Source: Verticillium longisporum (lineage: Eukaryota > Ascomycota > Sordariomycetes > Glomerellales > Plectosphaerellaceae). Taken from it: a stretch of 64,000 nt of DNA. Each line of letters opens with the position of its first letter. Position 1 is the stretch's first letter. This document shows positions 46,600 through 59,000 of the stretch, piece after piece. Made by a program: the position numbers and the translations under genes. Location of the stretch: NCBI GenBank assembly GCA_019188255.1, contig JAETXT010000009.1:3782001-3846000 (forward strand). The letters are read 5' to 3'. The notes beneath the pieces are model-generated. The model was not told the DNA's origin. It saw only the letters and a program-made list of their open reading frames with translations, and searched no databases.

Positions 46600-49500
46600 T
46601 AAAGTATAATATTATATAAATTAGAGCTCGATAACGTTCTATTCTATAATAATAAAAGCTAAAAATATAGGAAAGCTATAAATAGAAGTTCTCTAGATCC
46701 TTCTAGATAGGCTTTAGTAATATTAGAAAGTATTTAGCTCTACGTTTAAGGAGGAGATTTATCTCTATATAAATATTCTAAGGGTAATTTAAAGCGTCCT
46801 AGAGCTAAAGATTATATTAATAAAGCTAGAGCGATCTTTTAATATATTATCTATATAGTTTAAAAGTATATTAAAAGTAGAGGAGAATATTAGAATACTT
46901 AAGTACTTCTATATTAATAAACGTTGTAAAAGCGGATATCGCTAAATTAATAGAAAGGGAGATTATAGAGAGTAATTAATATATAGAACTAATAATTATT
47001 AAATTACTAAAATTCGTAAATACTAAAAATATTCTAAACTAGATTATAGATTAACGAAGTATTCTCTTAAAGAATAATAATATTCGAAAGAGTAATAGAA
47101 ATATATATAGGAAGTATATAGAGATTAATAGAAAAGGTACTATTAATTTCTAATAGTAATAGAACCTATTAAGAACTTAGAATTAGATAATTCTATTTCT
47201 AATAAATTAAGAATAGACGATATTTATAAATCTAATCCTAAAAGCGAACTAATAAATACCTATATTATATACTTCCTAGTAAATAAGTTATTCTAATATA
47301 GAATTAGGGGGAGTAGTCTAAAAGCTAAAATAATAGCTCTAATAGAATAGCTCTTTATTTAATATTAGATTAATAGTACTTCTATATAATATAGTATTAT
47401 CCCTAATATAAGCGTAGTATTAATTTCTATAATAGGAGCTTTATAAATAAAGGCCCTAATAGCTCTAATATTAAACCTAATAATTAATAAATAGGGAATA
47501 GGGGCTAGAATAAGATTCGGAGTAGGAAATCCTATTTCTATAATAGAAGAGATTATTATTCTAATATTAATTAAGAGGATTACGTTCTATATTATCCTAA
47601 TAAATACCCTATTCTTACTTTATATTAAAGATATAGACGATCTTAGAATCTATTTAGATAATATTCGTAATAAGCTAGTAAAGTATATCGGGGAGCTATA
47701 GGAGTATATACTTATTTTTCGTAAATAGGGCTATTTATAGTTCTTCTTAGATACGAAGACTTATACTAGCTCTAGGATTATATATATAATAGGGATAGAG
47801 AATAATAAAGTAGTATTTCTAATAAAAATAGAGCTCCGATATATTTATAAACGGTTTAATTATTTATTTATAGAGAAGCTATAGAATTTACTCTAAAGAG
47901 TAAACTATAATATAAATCGGGACGCTCTAGAGCTAATAAACTATTTCTATTACTATTATTAGATTAAAGGGAAGTCTCTATAATACTTTAAGTTTACTCT
48001 AAAGTTAAATATCGACTTTAATTATAAGATTTTAATCTATATTATATAATTAGATAGGAAGCCCGTTCTTTATATAATCGATATAAGTATAGGATTCTAA
48101 TCTATAACTTTTATTCCTAATTTTATAGCTTATATAATATAGGAAGCCCTTAGGAAATAGTAATTAGATACCTATCTAGGGCTTTTAGATATCGTAACTA
48201 TTAATACTGGAACGAACTTCGCCTCTATAGAATTTAAGGTAGAGGTACGCCTCCTAGGTATAACCTATTATTAGATCCCTATAGAAGCCTATTAATTAAT
48301 CGGTAAAGTTAAGAGCTATTATAAGCCGATTTATAGAACGTATAAGATCTTAAAAGTAGAATCTCGTAATATAAGCCTAGAATCGCTACTTTAAGGAATA
48401 ATAAAGGTAGTAAACGATATTACTAGGCCTATTAGATTAATACTTATATTATTCGTATTTAGAGTAATACCTAGGATTATTATTAATTTAGCGCTTATTA
48501 CGACCTAGGTATAGTATATTAAAGCGGTTAATAAAGTAATAATAGAGCTTTAGCGAATAATCGCTAAATAGAAGGTTAATAATACTTTTAATACCTATAA
48601 TAGACTAGATATTAAATAATTACTATTAAGATCGCTAGAGCTAAGAAGCGACGTTCTTATATTTAGAGAATAGGAGAAATAGATAAGTCTTTATAAAGTT
48701 ATATCGGTTTCTAATATAGCAATTATAGTTAATAAAGTTAATAGCTTAATAGAGCTTAGAGGAATATATATTAAGCTATATAATAGATCGCTAGATTAAA
48801 AGATTAGGGGAATAATAGTAATTCGAATTCTAGAAACCCTAGAATTATTTAAATATTTAGAGCTAATTCTATTATAATAATATAGGAGACCTAGGAAGTT
48901 AATGAGCGCTACGAATCTATTATAGGCGGCTTTTATAGATCGTAAGAATAATATAATTAAGACTTTATAGATTAAATACTAATTTATTATTAAAAGGGAA
49001 TAATAGGGTTATAACTTAGCTATTAAACTATATAATAAAAGTAGAATAACGACCTCTAGGAAGCTATTTAAATAGTCCGATTAAGAGGAAATCGACTTAC
49101 TCCTAATAGTTAGAATAATCGTACTAATTAGGAGATCGGCGTTCCCTAGTACTAAGATCCTTAGATACTAGCTTATAAGAGAGGTAAAAGGCCTCCCTTA
49201 AGCCCTATATAAGAAATTAAGATTAATAGTTTAAGGATATAGTAATTAGGAGAAGATAACCCTATTAACGTAATCGCCTACGATTATACGCTATAGCTAA
49301 CGACTAATCCTAGTCATTACCCTAATACTATAGTAACGTAGCTATTAATTAATACTCTATAATATTAATTAAGCCTATACTTAGAGCACTATAGATCTAT
49401 TATATAACGTTCTCCTATATATTCCTAAGGAGCTATAGTATAGATACCCTAATAGAATCGTCTTCTATATTATAAAGCTGCTCTATAGTATTATAGAGTT

Positions 49501-50640
49501 AGGTCTCTATTAGTTTATAACCTATTAGCGCTACTATAGAGAGCGCTTAAACGCTATTCTAATAGGCTATAATCCGTATTTACTTCTAACTAGAGCTAGA
49601 GAGAGCTTTAAACTAATCGGAATATAAATTAACGATACCTTTAACCTCGGAGAGCCCGTATTTATATAAAAGGAATAAATAGAGCTCGAAAGCGCTAGCT
49701 TCTAAGTAAAGCCTATTTCCGTCCTTAATATAGGATCTAATAATATCTTTAATAGCTATATTATTAAAGTTAGAACTAAAGATCTTACGATTTAATAGAA
49801 AAGCTAAAGTAATCGCCTAGAGCTAGTAACCCTAGGGATAGCGAGCTTAGAATAGGAATATATTACTTAGAGAGCTTATAATACTTATATTACTTTAATT
49901 TATTAATTATAGGTAGCCTTCGATTTCTCTATTATAGCTTAAGCTAAGAACCTATAAAAGGACGATTTTAAATAGCTTAATAAATATATATAATAGTAGA
50001 GCGCTAATATAGGCTATAGCCTGAATTATATATACCTAGATCTCTTAATAGCTTAACTTTATATATTTATTAATAGCTCCTTTATTAATAATAAGGACCT
50101 AAGTTTATAGATTAGATTTATTATCCTCTTTAATAATAAACGTTCCTATAATTAGGAGAACGCTTTTATAGTATATAATAATATCCTTTATTAATAATCT
50201 ATTAAATATAAATGGATTATATATTTAGTTCTAATTAACGAGATCTATAGGATAATTAATAGCTTCGATATAGCTTATATCCTTAAATAGATACTCTAAG
50301 AGATCTATAAACGCTTAGAATTACTACTCCTATAGATAATTATCTATACTAATAGTTACTCGCTCTACTAATATTTAGTTTAATTAAATATAATAATAGA
50401 GAAATACTTAATAATAGATCTTATAGTATTATAATAAAGCTACGAAGAATATAAAGTCGATAAAATTTATTAGATTATTAGAGGCGATAACCCTATAGAT
50501 TTAATAATTAAGGGAGCACTAAACTAAATACTAGAAGCGCTAATAAGCTTTAATGAAGTTATAATTAGGATTAAAGGATAAATTAAATATTAAGAAAAGA
50601 ATAATTAAGGGGTAAAGGTAATTAATATTAATAAAAATAT
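46600..50640 (+). mobile_element. RIP-destroyed Ty1/copia retrotransposon
   Basis: The plus strand reads as a copia polyprotein if stops are taken as former Gln/Trp codons. An integrase-to-RT part is near 48.2-48.6 kb (LIGKVKSYYKPIYRTYKIL). The RT start has GYS.QEKITLL and SPTIIR (49233-49290), the RT active-site region GI-stop-INDTFNLGEPVF is near 49619-49660, and RNase H (YIFINSSFINNKDLS) is at 50059-50107. The stop before IN in the active-site block is TAA where CAA is expected, the exact product of CpA to TpA. No functional product remains; outer limits and LTRs were not resolved. Confidence 0.75.
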
Positions 50641-53165
50641 AATAAAGCCTAAAAACGAGTACCCTAGAAGTAAAAACGATAATTCTATAATTAGTAAAAT
50701 AATAAAATAATTATTCTATAAAGCGGACTAGGCCTCGGAATCCGAAGAATCCGAGTTTAATTGCTCTAATAAGTCCTATTAGAGGTAGTTAAAGAGCTAT
50801 AAAGCTATAGCCTGCTTAGCCGCCTTATAGTTAGCATTATAAAGACTATCGAGGTCTTTATTAGGGTCGTTACCCCCCTTTACCTCCTCCTCCTTAGCGA
50901 TCGTTAATATACTTTTTACGATAATATACTATTTCTCTATATCCTATATCCCCTATTAATTAATTATACGATTAGATAATTAAGGAAATAATAGAGAAGA
51001 GAGCTTATTAGCTTATTATTCTTATCCTAAGCGGCTAAAAACTTTATAGTAGGCTTAAACGCCCCGATTAGACTATAGATAATAATCATTAGAGCTATAG
51101 ATATTAGAAAATAGAGATTATAGAAGCTTATATTAATTTATAAGAATACTTAGAAGTATATTTATAATAATAGGAACCCTTAAGCTCTAAATCGTAGTAT
51201 ACGCTATTAGTATTAGTTTTAGTTTACTTATTAATAAGATAAGACTTTAAATACTTTAAATAGGGGACCTTATAAATATTACTATATATATATACTATAT
51301 CCCGGATTAATAGCTCCTACGATTAATGCTAACTAGGTTCTTATGCTTCGCTACTCTCTTAGCGGGAAGGGCAATAGGTATAGGGGCTTTACGCTTAAGC
51401 GGTATTATCGAGGCTAGGATAAGAGAAAAAGAGAGAGAGAGAGAATAGTAAAAATAGGGATTTAGTAATCGTTAGAGCTCTAAAATAGTAGATTAAGCTA
51501 ATTAATCTTAAAAATAAAGAATCGTTATAAGGAAAAGGGAAGGTAAAAGGAATAGAATTACTATAATTTATTAACTAGATATATAGATCTATAGAGTATA
51601 GTATTTACTAAACTAGCTTAATAGGATCTATTAATCCTATTTAGGTAGTTTAATTCTATTATTCCTATTAAAGGTAGTTTAATTCTATTATTCCTATTAA
51701 GAAAGCTAATAAAAGGGGTAATAATAATTATTCTTCTACCCTCTATTAGTTCATTCTCGTTCTCTATATTCTATATATTAAGGAATAATAACTTAATATT
51801 ATAATATTTATAGGCTATATATTTAAATTATATATTATTATTAATATACTAAGATTGAATTTTCGTATTAAGTTTATTGAGTTTCTTATATAGCTATTTT
51901 CTTTATTATAATTCCTTATTTATCTATTATTTATTTTCGACCTCTTTAATAAATAATTTAAAGTTAGAAGTATACTAAATATATAAAGCTTTAATATTAT
52001 CTAGTAGGGTATTCGCTTCATTTTTAAGTATATTTTCGTTATAACTTTAATCCTATTTAGTAAAGTGCTTTTTCCTAAGCTTTTTATATATCTCTTCTAC
52101 CCGACCTTCTTTTACTATACTATTATACTAAGTATAATTATCCTTACTTAGAAGGAATTCTTTACATTTAAGTATAACTAGGGGTTTTTAGCTTAAGTAC
52201 TAAGAAAAGAGATAAAGTATTATTAAACATTTTACGACCTCTCTATTACTAAATCGATCTATACGATCTAGATAAGAATAAAGTACTATATTTCTTACTA
52301 TACTTTTAATTTCTACGTTATTAGTAATCTCGGAAATTTAAAAAAGCTTATAGAGCGATTTAAAACTAGTTAGTCGTTAATTGAAATCATCGGTTTTCGA
52401 TCTAGGGACTTTATACTTATTATTCTCGACGCCTATTATAGAAGTATCGTCTTAGTTAGTTATTCTAGGACGTAGTAATAGACTAGATAAGAATACTAAA
52501 TATAAAATATTAGCTATACCTTAGCTAAGGAGTTCTTAATCTTATATATTTATTTTAAACTAAGTAAAATCCTTTATCCTAGTAAATTAATATATCTACT
52601 AAATACGGCTAATTAAGAAATATCTAGTAATTGCTCTAGTTATTATTATATAGCTTAAGACTATAGAGAAATATAATTATATATTTCTTAGACTTTCTCT
52701 TAATATATTTTAATTGATTCTTATAATCTATACTTAATATAAATACCGAGTATACCTATATAGAAAGATTATTCGAAATATAGTCTAAGCTCCGAGATAT
52801 CTAAGTACTAGTTACTTAATTTAAAGTTTCATTATATTAGTAAATAGCTGAAATAGCCTAACTTAAGGCATACCTAGTCGGGCGTAATAAGGAACTCGAT
52901 GAAAAGTCTATATATATTAGGGTATTAGAATTTAAGCTTAACTAATATAAAGAGCTTCTTATCTATATACGACGAGAAGTAATAAACTTATATAAGCTAG
53001 GGAAGTTATAGGAATAGTAGGAAAGATTAGCGCTTATAAGTATAGGGAACTAAGCTTTAAATAGAAAACGAAAGTTCTTAAATAATAAATAATATATAGT
53101 AGTAGTATATTTACTTTCTACCTATAAGGAGAACTAGCCTTCTATTACTTTCTATTATAGAAGAC
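50641..53165. other. AT-rich DNA, unassigned
   Basis: RIP-type in the left half, milder on the right (some CpA and TpG remain from about 51.75 kb). It contains a (GA)n run at 51431-51444. Around 52.9-53.1 kb the plus strand gives a short protein-like stretch (ELLIYIRREVINLYKLGKL) with stops, not a family I know. Confidence 0.4.
51431..51444. repeat. (GA)n microsatellite
   Basis: Seven GA dinucleotides in a purine-rich context. Seen directly. Confidence 0.8.
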
Positions 53166-53171
53166 TCGGCT

Positions 53172-53766
53172 TATAGATAGCGCTACTATTAATTCAATTA
53201 ATTTAAATATTAGGGGTATAATTAACTATTTAATATATTTCGGACTTTAGATTTAAATATTTAGATTAATTGACTGGATTTAATACGGTTTGAATTAGTA
53301 AATGAAGCTATCGCTAATTAGATAATACGTATAGAAATAGCTACGGCTCTAGGGGGCTAGGTCTAGAGTCGGGTCTTAGGGACTAGGGCGTTATACTAGG
53401 AATACTTAATAGAAGCTATATAATTATTCTATAAATATAAGGTAGATGAATTTAGCTATCTAGGTAGGTAGGCTACGTAGGCTTAAGTAAGTAGAAGTAG
53501 GTTATATACTTATATATAGGTTATAGCTAGGCTATAGGCTAGGCCGTTCCATTCTATAATAACGTATAACTCTATTTTTTTAGTTTTATAATATACTAGA
53601 GTATAGAAAACCCGAGATTTATATATAACTTAATAGTATTTAAATAGTTAATTAATTTAAATAGGGTAATTTAACTATTTAAATCGAGAAATAGGTATAA
53701 CTTAATTAGTTATTTACTTATTTAAATTAATAGGATTAAATTAATAGTAGCGCTATTTATAGATAA
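53172..53766. mobile_element. MITE-like element with ~45-bp imperfect terminal inverted repeats
   Basis: The left end reads TATAGATAGCGCTACTATTA and the right end is its reverse complement with few changes (TAATAGTAGCGCTATTTATA near 53742-53761). Similarity of the arms continues inward as AATTTAAATA. The ~590-bp interior has no coding frame and retains CpA/TpG, so it is not strongly RIP-affected. Boundaries and target duplication are unsure because surrounding DNA is AT-rich. Confidence 0.5.
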
Positions 53767-54017
53767 TATAAAAGAATTATACTATAGACTATTAGACTTT
53801 TTAATATTAATCATATTATAGTAGCTATAGTATATATATTAGATATATTAGCCGTACTAATATTAAGAGCATTATATATTACATCCTAGGAGCCTTTCCT
53901 TTACTATATTTCCTCGTCTTAGAATAGTAAATCTATTTTCGGACCTTATAGGTCTATTATATCCTAAGATATCTTTAACTTATTACGTTCTATATCCTAG
54001 AACGGTCCTGGGTCTAG
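53767..54017. other. AT-rich DNA, unassigned
   Basis: No frame or known element recognised. CCTAG-rich words begin to appear toward the right. Confidence 0.35.
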
Positions 54018-54150
54018 TATAGCTCTTGCCTTAAAATACTTAGGATAATTTAGCTCTTAGTCCTAAGATACTTAAGCCTGATTTAGCTCTTAGTCCTAGG
54101 ATACTTGAGCCTAATTTGGCTCTTAGTCTTAGGATACTGCTAGTTTAGGG
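54018..54150. repeat. tandem repeat, 33-bp unit
   Basis: Units start at about 54019, 54051, 54084 and 54117, each TAGCTCTTAGTCCTAGGATA followed by CTTGAGCCTAATT-like sequence. The last three are in exact 33-bp register. Palindromic CCTAGG words continue to about 54370. Confidence 0.75.
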
Positions 54151-54469
54151 ATATTAGGTATTCTAAGATATATCTAATCTTAGAATATCTTCGATATAAT
54201 TTCTTAGGGGTCCTAGTATATTTTTAGTCCTAGAACGCTTAGGTTCTAGGACGGTCCTAGTTCTAGGATAATACTATATTATAGTCCTAGGACTATATTA
54301 GCTTCGCTTAGTTCCTAGTCCTAGGATATCTTCCTACTATTTATCTACGTTCTAGGACTAAATTAACCCTAGCCGCCCCTAGGGCTAGGATAGTCTATAT
54401 CCTACTTAAAATTAAGTCCTTAGACATTTCCATACTCTTAAATATATTAGTCCTAGAACTTACTTAAGA

Positions 54470-54692
54470 TTAATTATTACTAAAGTAGGGCTAGTAAAGA
54501 CCTCCTCTAATTAGGGCAATAGAGCAGTTACTTAAGGAAAAGATAGGTACTTAAATATATAATATAGGATTTATAATATAAGGACTAGTAAGGTCCTTAC
54601 TACGAGTCTAACTTATATCTATTCCCCTAACTAGCTACTCCTAGTCCTATCGTTACTAAGCTATACCTCGCTACCCTACCTAGTTTTAATCG
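54470..54692. repeat. solo LTR-like piece related to the gypsy right end
   Basis: About 220 bp match the right terminal parts of both gypsy copies (31110-31330 and 61835-62034): GTAGGGCTAGTAAAGACCTC, ATTAGGGCAATAGA, GCTACTCCTAGT, then CTAAGCTATACCTCGCTACC and a TAGTTTTAAT end. It could be a solo LTR or the far LTR of copy B separated by unrelated DNA. Confidence 0.6.
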
Positions 54693-56029
54693 TCCCTAAA
54701 GGAGTCCTTATCCCTTAAGATAAGGACCTCCTTTCTCTAAGAAGATAGGTAGGTTCTTCTAATTAGAGTAAAACGAGTCTTAAAAACTATAAATAAAAGA
54801 AAGAAAGTAATTATAGTATATATAGAAATATTTAGAGTAAGTTCTTAGTTCCCTAAATTAGATCGTCCTAGATACCTCCGAAGTCCTAGCCTCCTTAAGG
54901 GCTCTTTAATATTAAGCTAAGCCTAGGCCGCTTTAGTAATAGCCCTCTATTACGCTTTATCCTATTCTAATCTAATATAGTAATGAGGCTATCCTTCCTA
55001 GCCCTAATACTATAAAGGTATATATAGTATAGTCTCTATATTAGTAACGTTTATAGTAGCCGTAGTATAAGGATCTATATATTAGCTTACCTATTCTACC
55101 CTCGAGTATACTAATAGAGAATATCCTAGCTAAGGGTCTAGCTTAACCTCTACAAAGTCGAGGATAGTATATAGGTTTAGATTCGGATTGCCCTAATTAG
55201 ACCTAGCTAGGGTACTTAGAGCGCTTAGGGTCTTCTCCTTTAATAAGATAGGTAGAGTTAAGCTATAGCTTAAGCCTAGGCGTTTTATAGGGGGCTTTAT
55301 AATTATAATACTTCTTATAAGCGTAATAACTCGATTCCTCTTATATAGTTTAATTAATATAGCTAGATTAAGTAAACTATAAAGGTTAACTTATAGTCGT
55401 AGCGTCCTACTAGGCGTATTAGTAGTATTATTAGCCCTAGAGTCCCTAAGTCCTATTAATTCTAAGGAGCTCTCGACTTCTTATAAAGGACTAGGCTACT
55501 TCTACTATATATCTTAGATTAATATCTTCTTAAAGAGGATAATAGCCTTATTTATCTCCTTAAATTCCTCCTATTTAGGACTAGCGGGTATATTTACCCT
55601 ATAAATTCCCTAGAGGGTAGCCTTATCGTCTATAATATTACTTATTATTAATTTAGGCCCTAAATAATATATAAGCGAATTAGCTTAACTTAGACTATAT
55701 TACTTATCTATCTAAGTCTTCTAATAGCGATAAAGGTAATTATTATAATTAGCTTTATTATATATACTATTATTTATATATATAGCCGATATCCTTATAT
55801 TAAGTAGCCCTTCGAGGAAGACTAAGTAAGCTAAATCGAGTATATAGAGTCTATAAGAGTATATATCTCGTTATTAAGGAGACTAGAGGATATTAAACCG
55901 TAAACGTAAAGCCCTAATTAGGGTATCCGAGGTACTATTAAATCTATAAAACTCCTCTAAATAGGTTATAGCCTAAATAATTTCCTTCTTAATTATACCC
56001 TTAAAATAGCTATTAATAATAAAGGATTA
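54693..56029. other. RIP-type DNA, unassigned
   Basis: Slightly less AT-rich than the gypsy blocks, with many CTAG/CCTA words and no open frame. It does not align with the flank of copy A. Identity unknown. Confidence 0.4.
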
Positions 56030-59000
56030 TTATATCTATTAATCGATAATTAGAAGAATTTAATAGTTTTTATTAATATTAATAGAAATTATTATAAAGC
56101 AGGCTTCCTAGAATATATTTATTATTTCTTAGCTTATTAGAATACTATTATTATAACCTCTTATCTATAAAGTATTAGAATTAAGGACCTAATATAGTAA
56201 TTACTTTAATCGAGGCTTTATAAGTATTTTAAATCTAATAGCTATCTCCTAAAGAGAGAGCTATATATTCTTTTCTATACTATTTTATATTAAAATTAAA
56301 TAAGATTTATCTTCTTAGCTAGCTATATCCTAGCCTTAATTATTAGGAGGGAGGTATTCGTTAGCTTTTATTAATATAATTCCTCTAAGATATAAATTAG
56401 AAATAGAAATAATAAGCTTTTTTAAGAGGTTAATCTAATTAGAGAATAAGGAGGTATAAAGTATTCTATATAGGTTATAAGATTTATAAAGGAGTAATCG
56501 AATAATACTATTATTAAGCCTCGCTTAATAAAATAGCTAGACTCCTAAGATATATTTCTAGCCTATTTTTACTTTCTATTACTTTTATTTATTTAATATT
56601 AAGTATTTTTATAAAATCTAATTAATATATTAATTAAATTAATTCCCTTTAAGGGAATCGATATATACCCCTCTAAATATAATATTAAAGTAATTAAATA
56701 TATTATAATTAATTCGGAATTATTTATTTTCTAAATAGGATATAGGTTTATCTAAGGGAGCTATTATTATTAAGATAAGTATAGGCTTTAGCTAATTATA
56801 AGAAACGGGGAAGAGCGCTTCTTAGTTAGTTTATAGTATAGGAGTTCTAGGTAGGTTAAGGGGGTCGGTCCTCGTAATTACTAGAGTATTAAGGCGACTT
56901 TTATAAATATTATCCCTATATAATATATAATTACTTTTAAATATCTTAATAAATAATTAAGTAAATTATATTAAAAGTAGATAAAAAGGAAAAATATAGA
57001 GTAGATTATAAATAAAAAGAAGAAAATAGAAGGAAGAGAGAGGTTATAATAATAAAAGAGAATAAGAAAGTAATATTTAGAGAAAAGAATAATAAGTTAT
57101 ATTATTACTTTAATTAGGTTATTTATAGATAAAAAGAGTATTTAAGAAATAAATAGAGGAGGTCTATAAGTTTAATATTTATATATAAGAGAGAGAGGGG
57201 ATTCTTTAATTAAAATAAAAGTTCTTTTTCCTTTTTATAATAATAGATCGTAAAGTTAATTATTCTATTAAGAGGCTTATTAATTCTAAGTAATTTAATA
57301 GTAAATTATTATCCTAGTTAGGAAAGAAGGGGGGGGGTTAATAAATCTATTAAGAGGTTATTAAATCGGGTAATTAAGTTAAATAACGTTACTTTAATTA
57401 TTACTCCTTTCTTATTCTATTCTTAAAAGTAATAGAAGCTATTATACCCTTTATATTTTTCCTTCTTCTTATTTAAAATATAATTATTAATAATATTATT
57501 ATAAATTCTTCTAATTAAAAGTTATAACTCCTTTTAAATTAAACTCTTAAGCTTTATACTATTAAGGATAATTATTTTAATAATTACCTTTAATTATATA
57601 AATTTAATAACTAGCTTAAGAAGAAGAAATCTAAATATATAGTAGATATTAACGATTTCTATATTCTTGTAAATTCTATTCCCCTAATTAAGAGCTATTC
57701 TATATATTAATTAATACTTTTTTAATTATTAACCTATTTTATATAGTAAGCCTTTATAAATAGTAAAAGTAAAGATAATAATCCTCTTCCTTAATATTTC
57801 GAATTTATCTTTAAATTAACTATCCTTAATATTAATTCTTAATCCGATATTATTAAATAGTTCTAGAGAATAATAAAGTAAGTAAATTAGAATTCTAATA
57901 ATATCTCTTTATTTCTCGATACTTATAAGAATTAGAAGCTATCTATATTTAATAGTTTCCTTAATTAGGTATTCTATTATTATATCTTTATCGTTTCCGA
58001 GCTAAGTAAGCCCTTTAGATCGTTCTTTATTAAGATTACTTATTATCGTTTAATTCTATTCTCGTTAATTATATAAGGTTTTAAAGGTATTAATCGTAAT
58101 CCTTATAAAGGCTATAAAGAGAATTAATAATCGACCTTTTTAGTTTTTAATTAAATTAATATTATATATCCTTATTTCTAGTACGTCTCCTTTCCTAATT
58201 ACGTTAATTATATTAATTATATTTATAGAGAAAATAAGTATAGCTTCTAGGATAGCCCTTCCGACTTTATTTAGATACTTTAGAAAGGGTATATATATCC
58301 TAAACCTAAGGTTATCTTCTATAATCCGATTAAAGCCTTTAATTAAAATCCTCTTCTTTACTAGGACGAATTTAATAACCCGCTCGATCTTATTTATAGT
58401 CCTTAGAGCTTAACCTTTTATTATTACCCTATTTCTAAGCTATTAGAGCTTATAAGGATATAATAGCTTAATCGAGACGTTATATTAATACTTAACTTTA
58501 AGTTTTACGTTTTTATAAATAATTAGCTTATTATAAATAAGATTAAGGAGAATATACTTAATAATTAAGCTAAGATTTTAAAAAGGATAAAGTAAGTATT
58601 CTTAGTTCTAAAGAGGCTAATACAATTAAGGTAATAGTAAAGCCTATAGGGTTACTAAGTATAAAGTAAATACCTTATATTAATATATTTATATTTATAG
58701 GTAGTACTTTATATATTAGCTAGTATATTTATAGTATAATTATCTAATTATAATCCGAGTTAATTACCTAAATATTAAATAACCTAATTAAATTAATTTA
58801 TATATTTCTATTAAAGTATATTATTAGTATTTATCCTAATTCTATTTATCCCTAATACTTAGTCGGGAGTCCTATACTCGAATAAATATCTAGTTAGGAT
58901 AATTTATATAAGGGAAAGTAAGGGGGTATATCGTAATTAGGGGAATAGTATAATAAAGATTATAAATATAATAGGAATTTTAATTAAAGAATAAAGAAAT

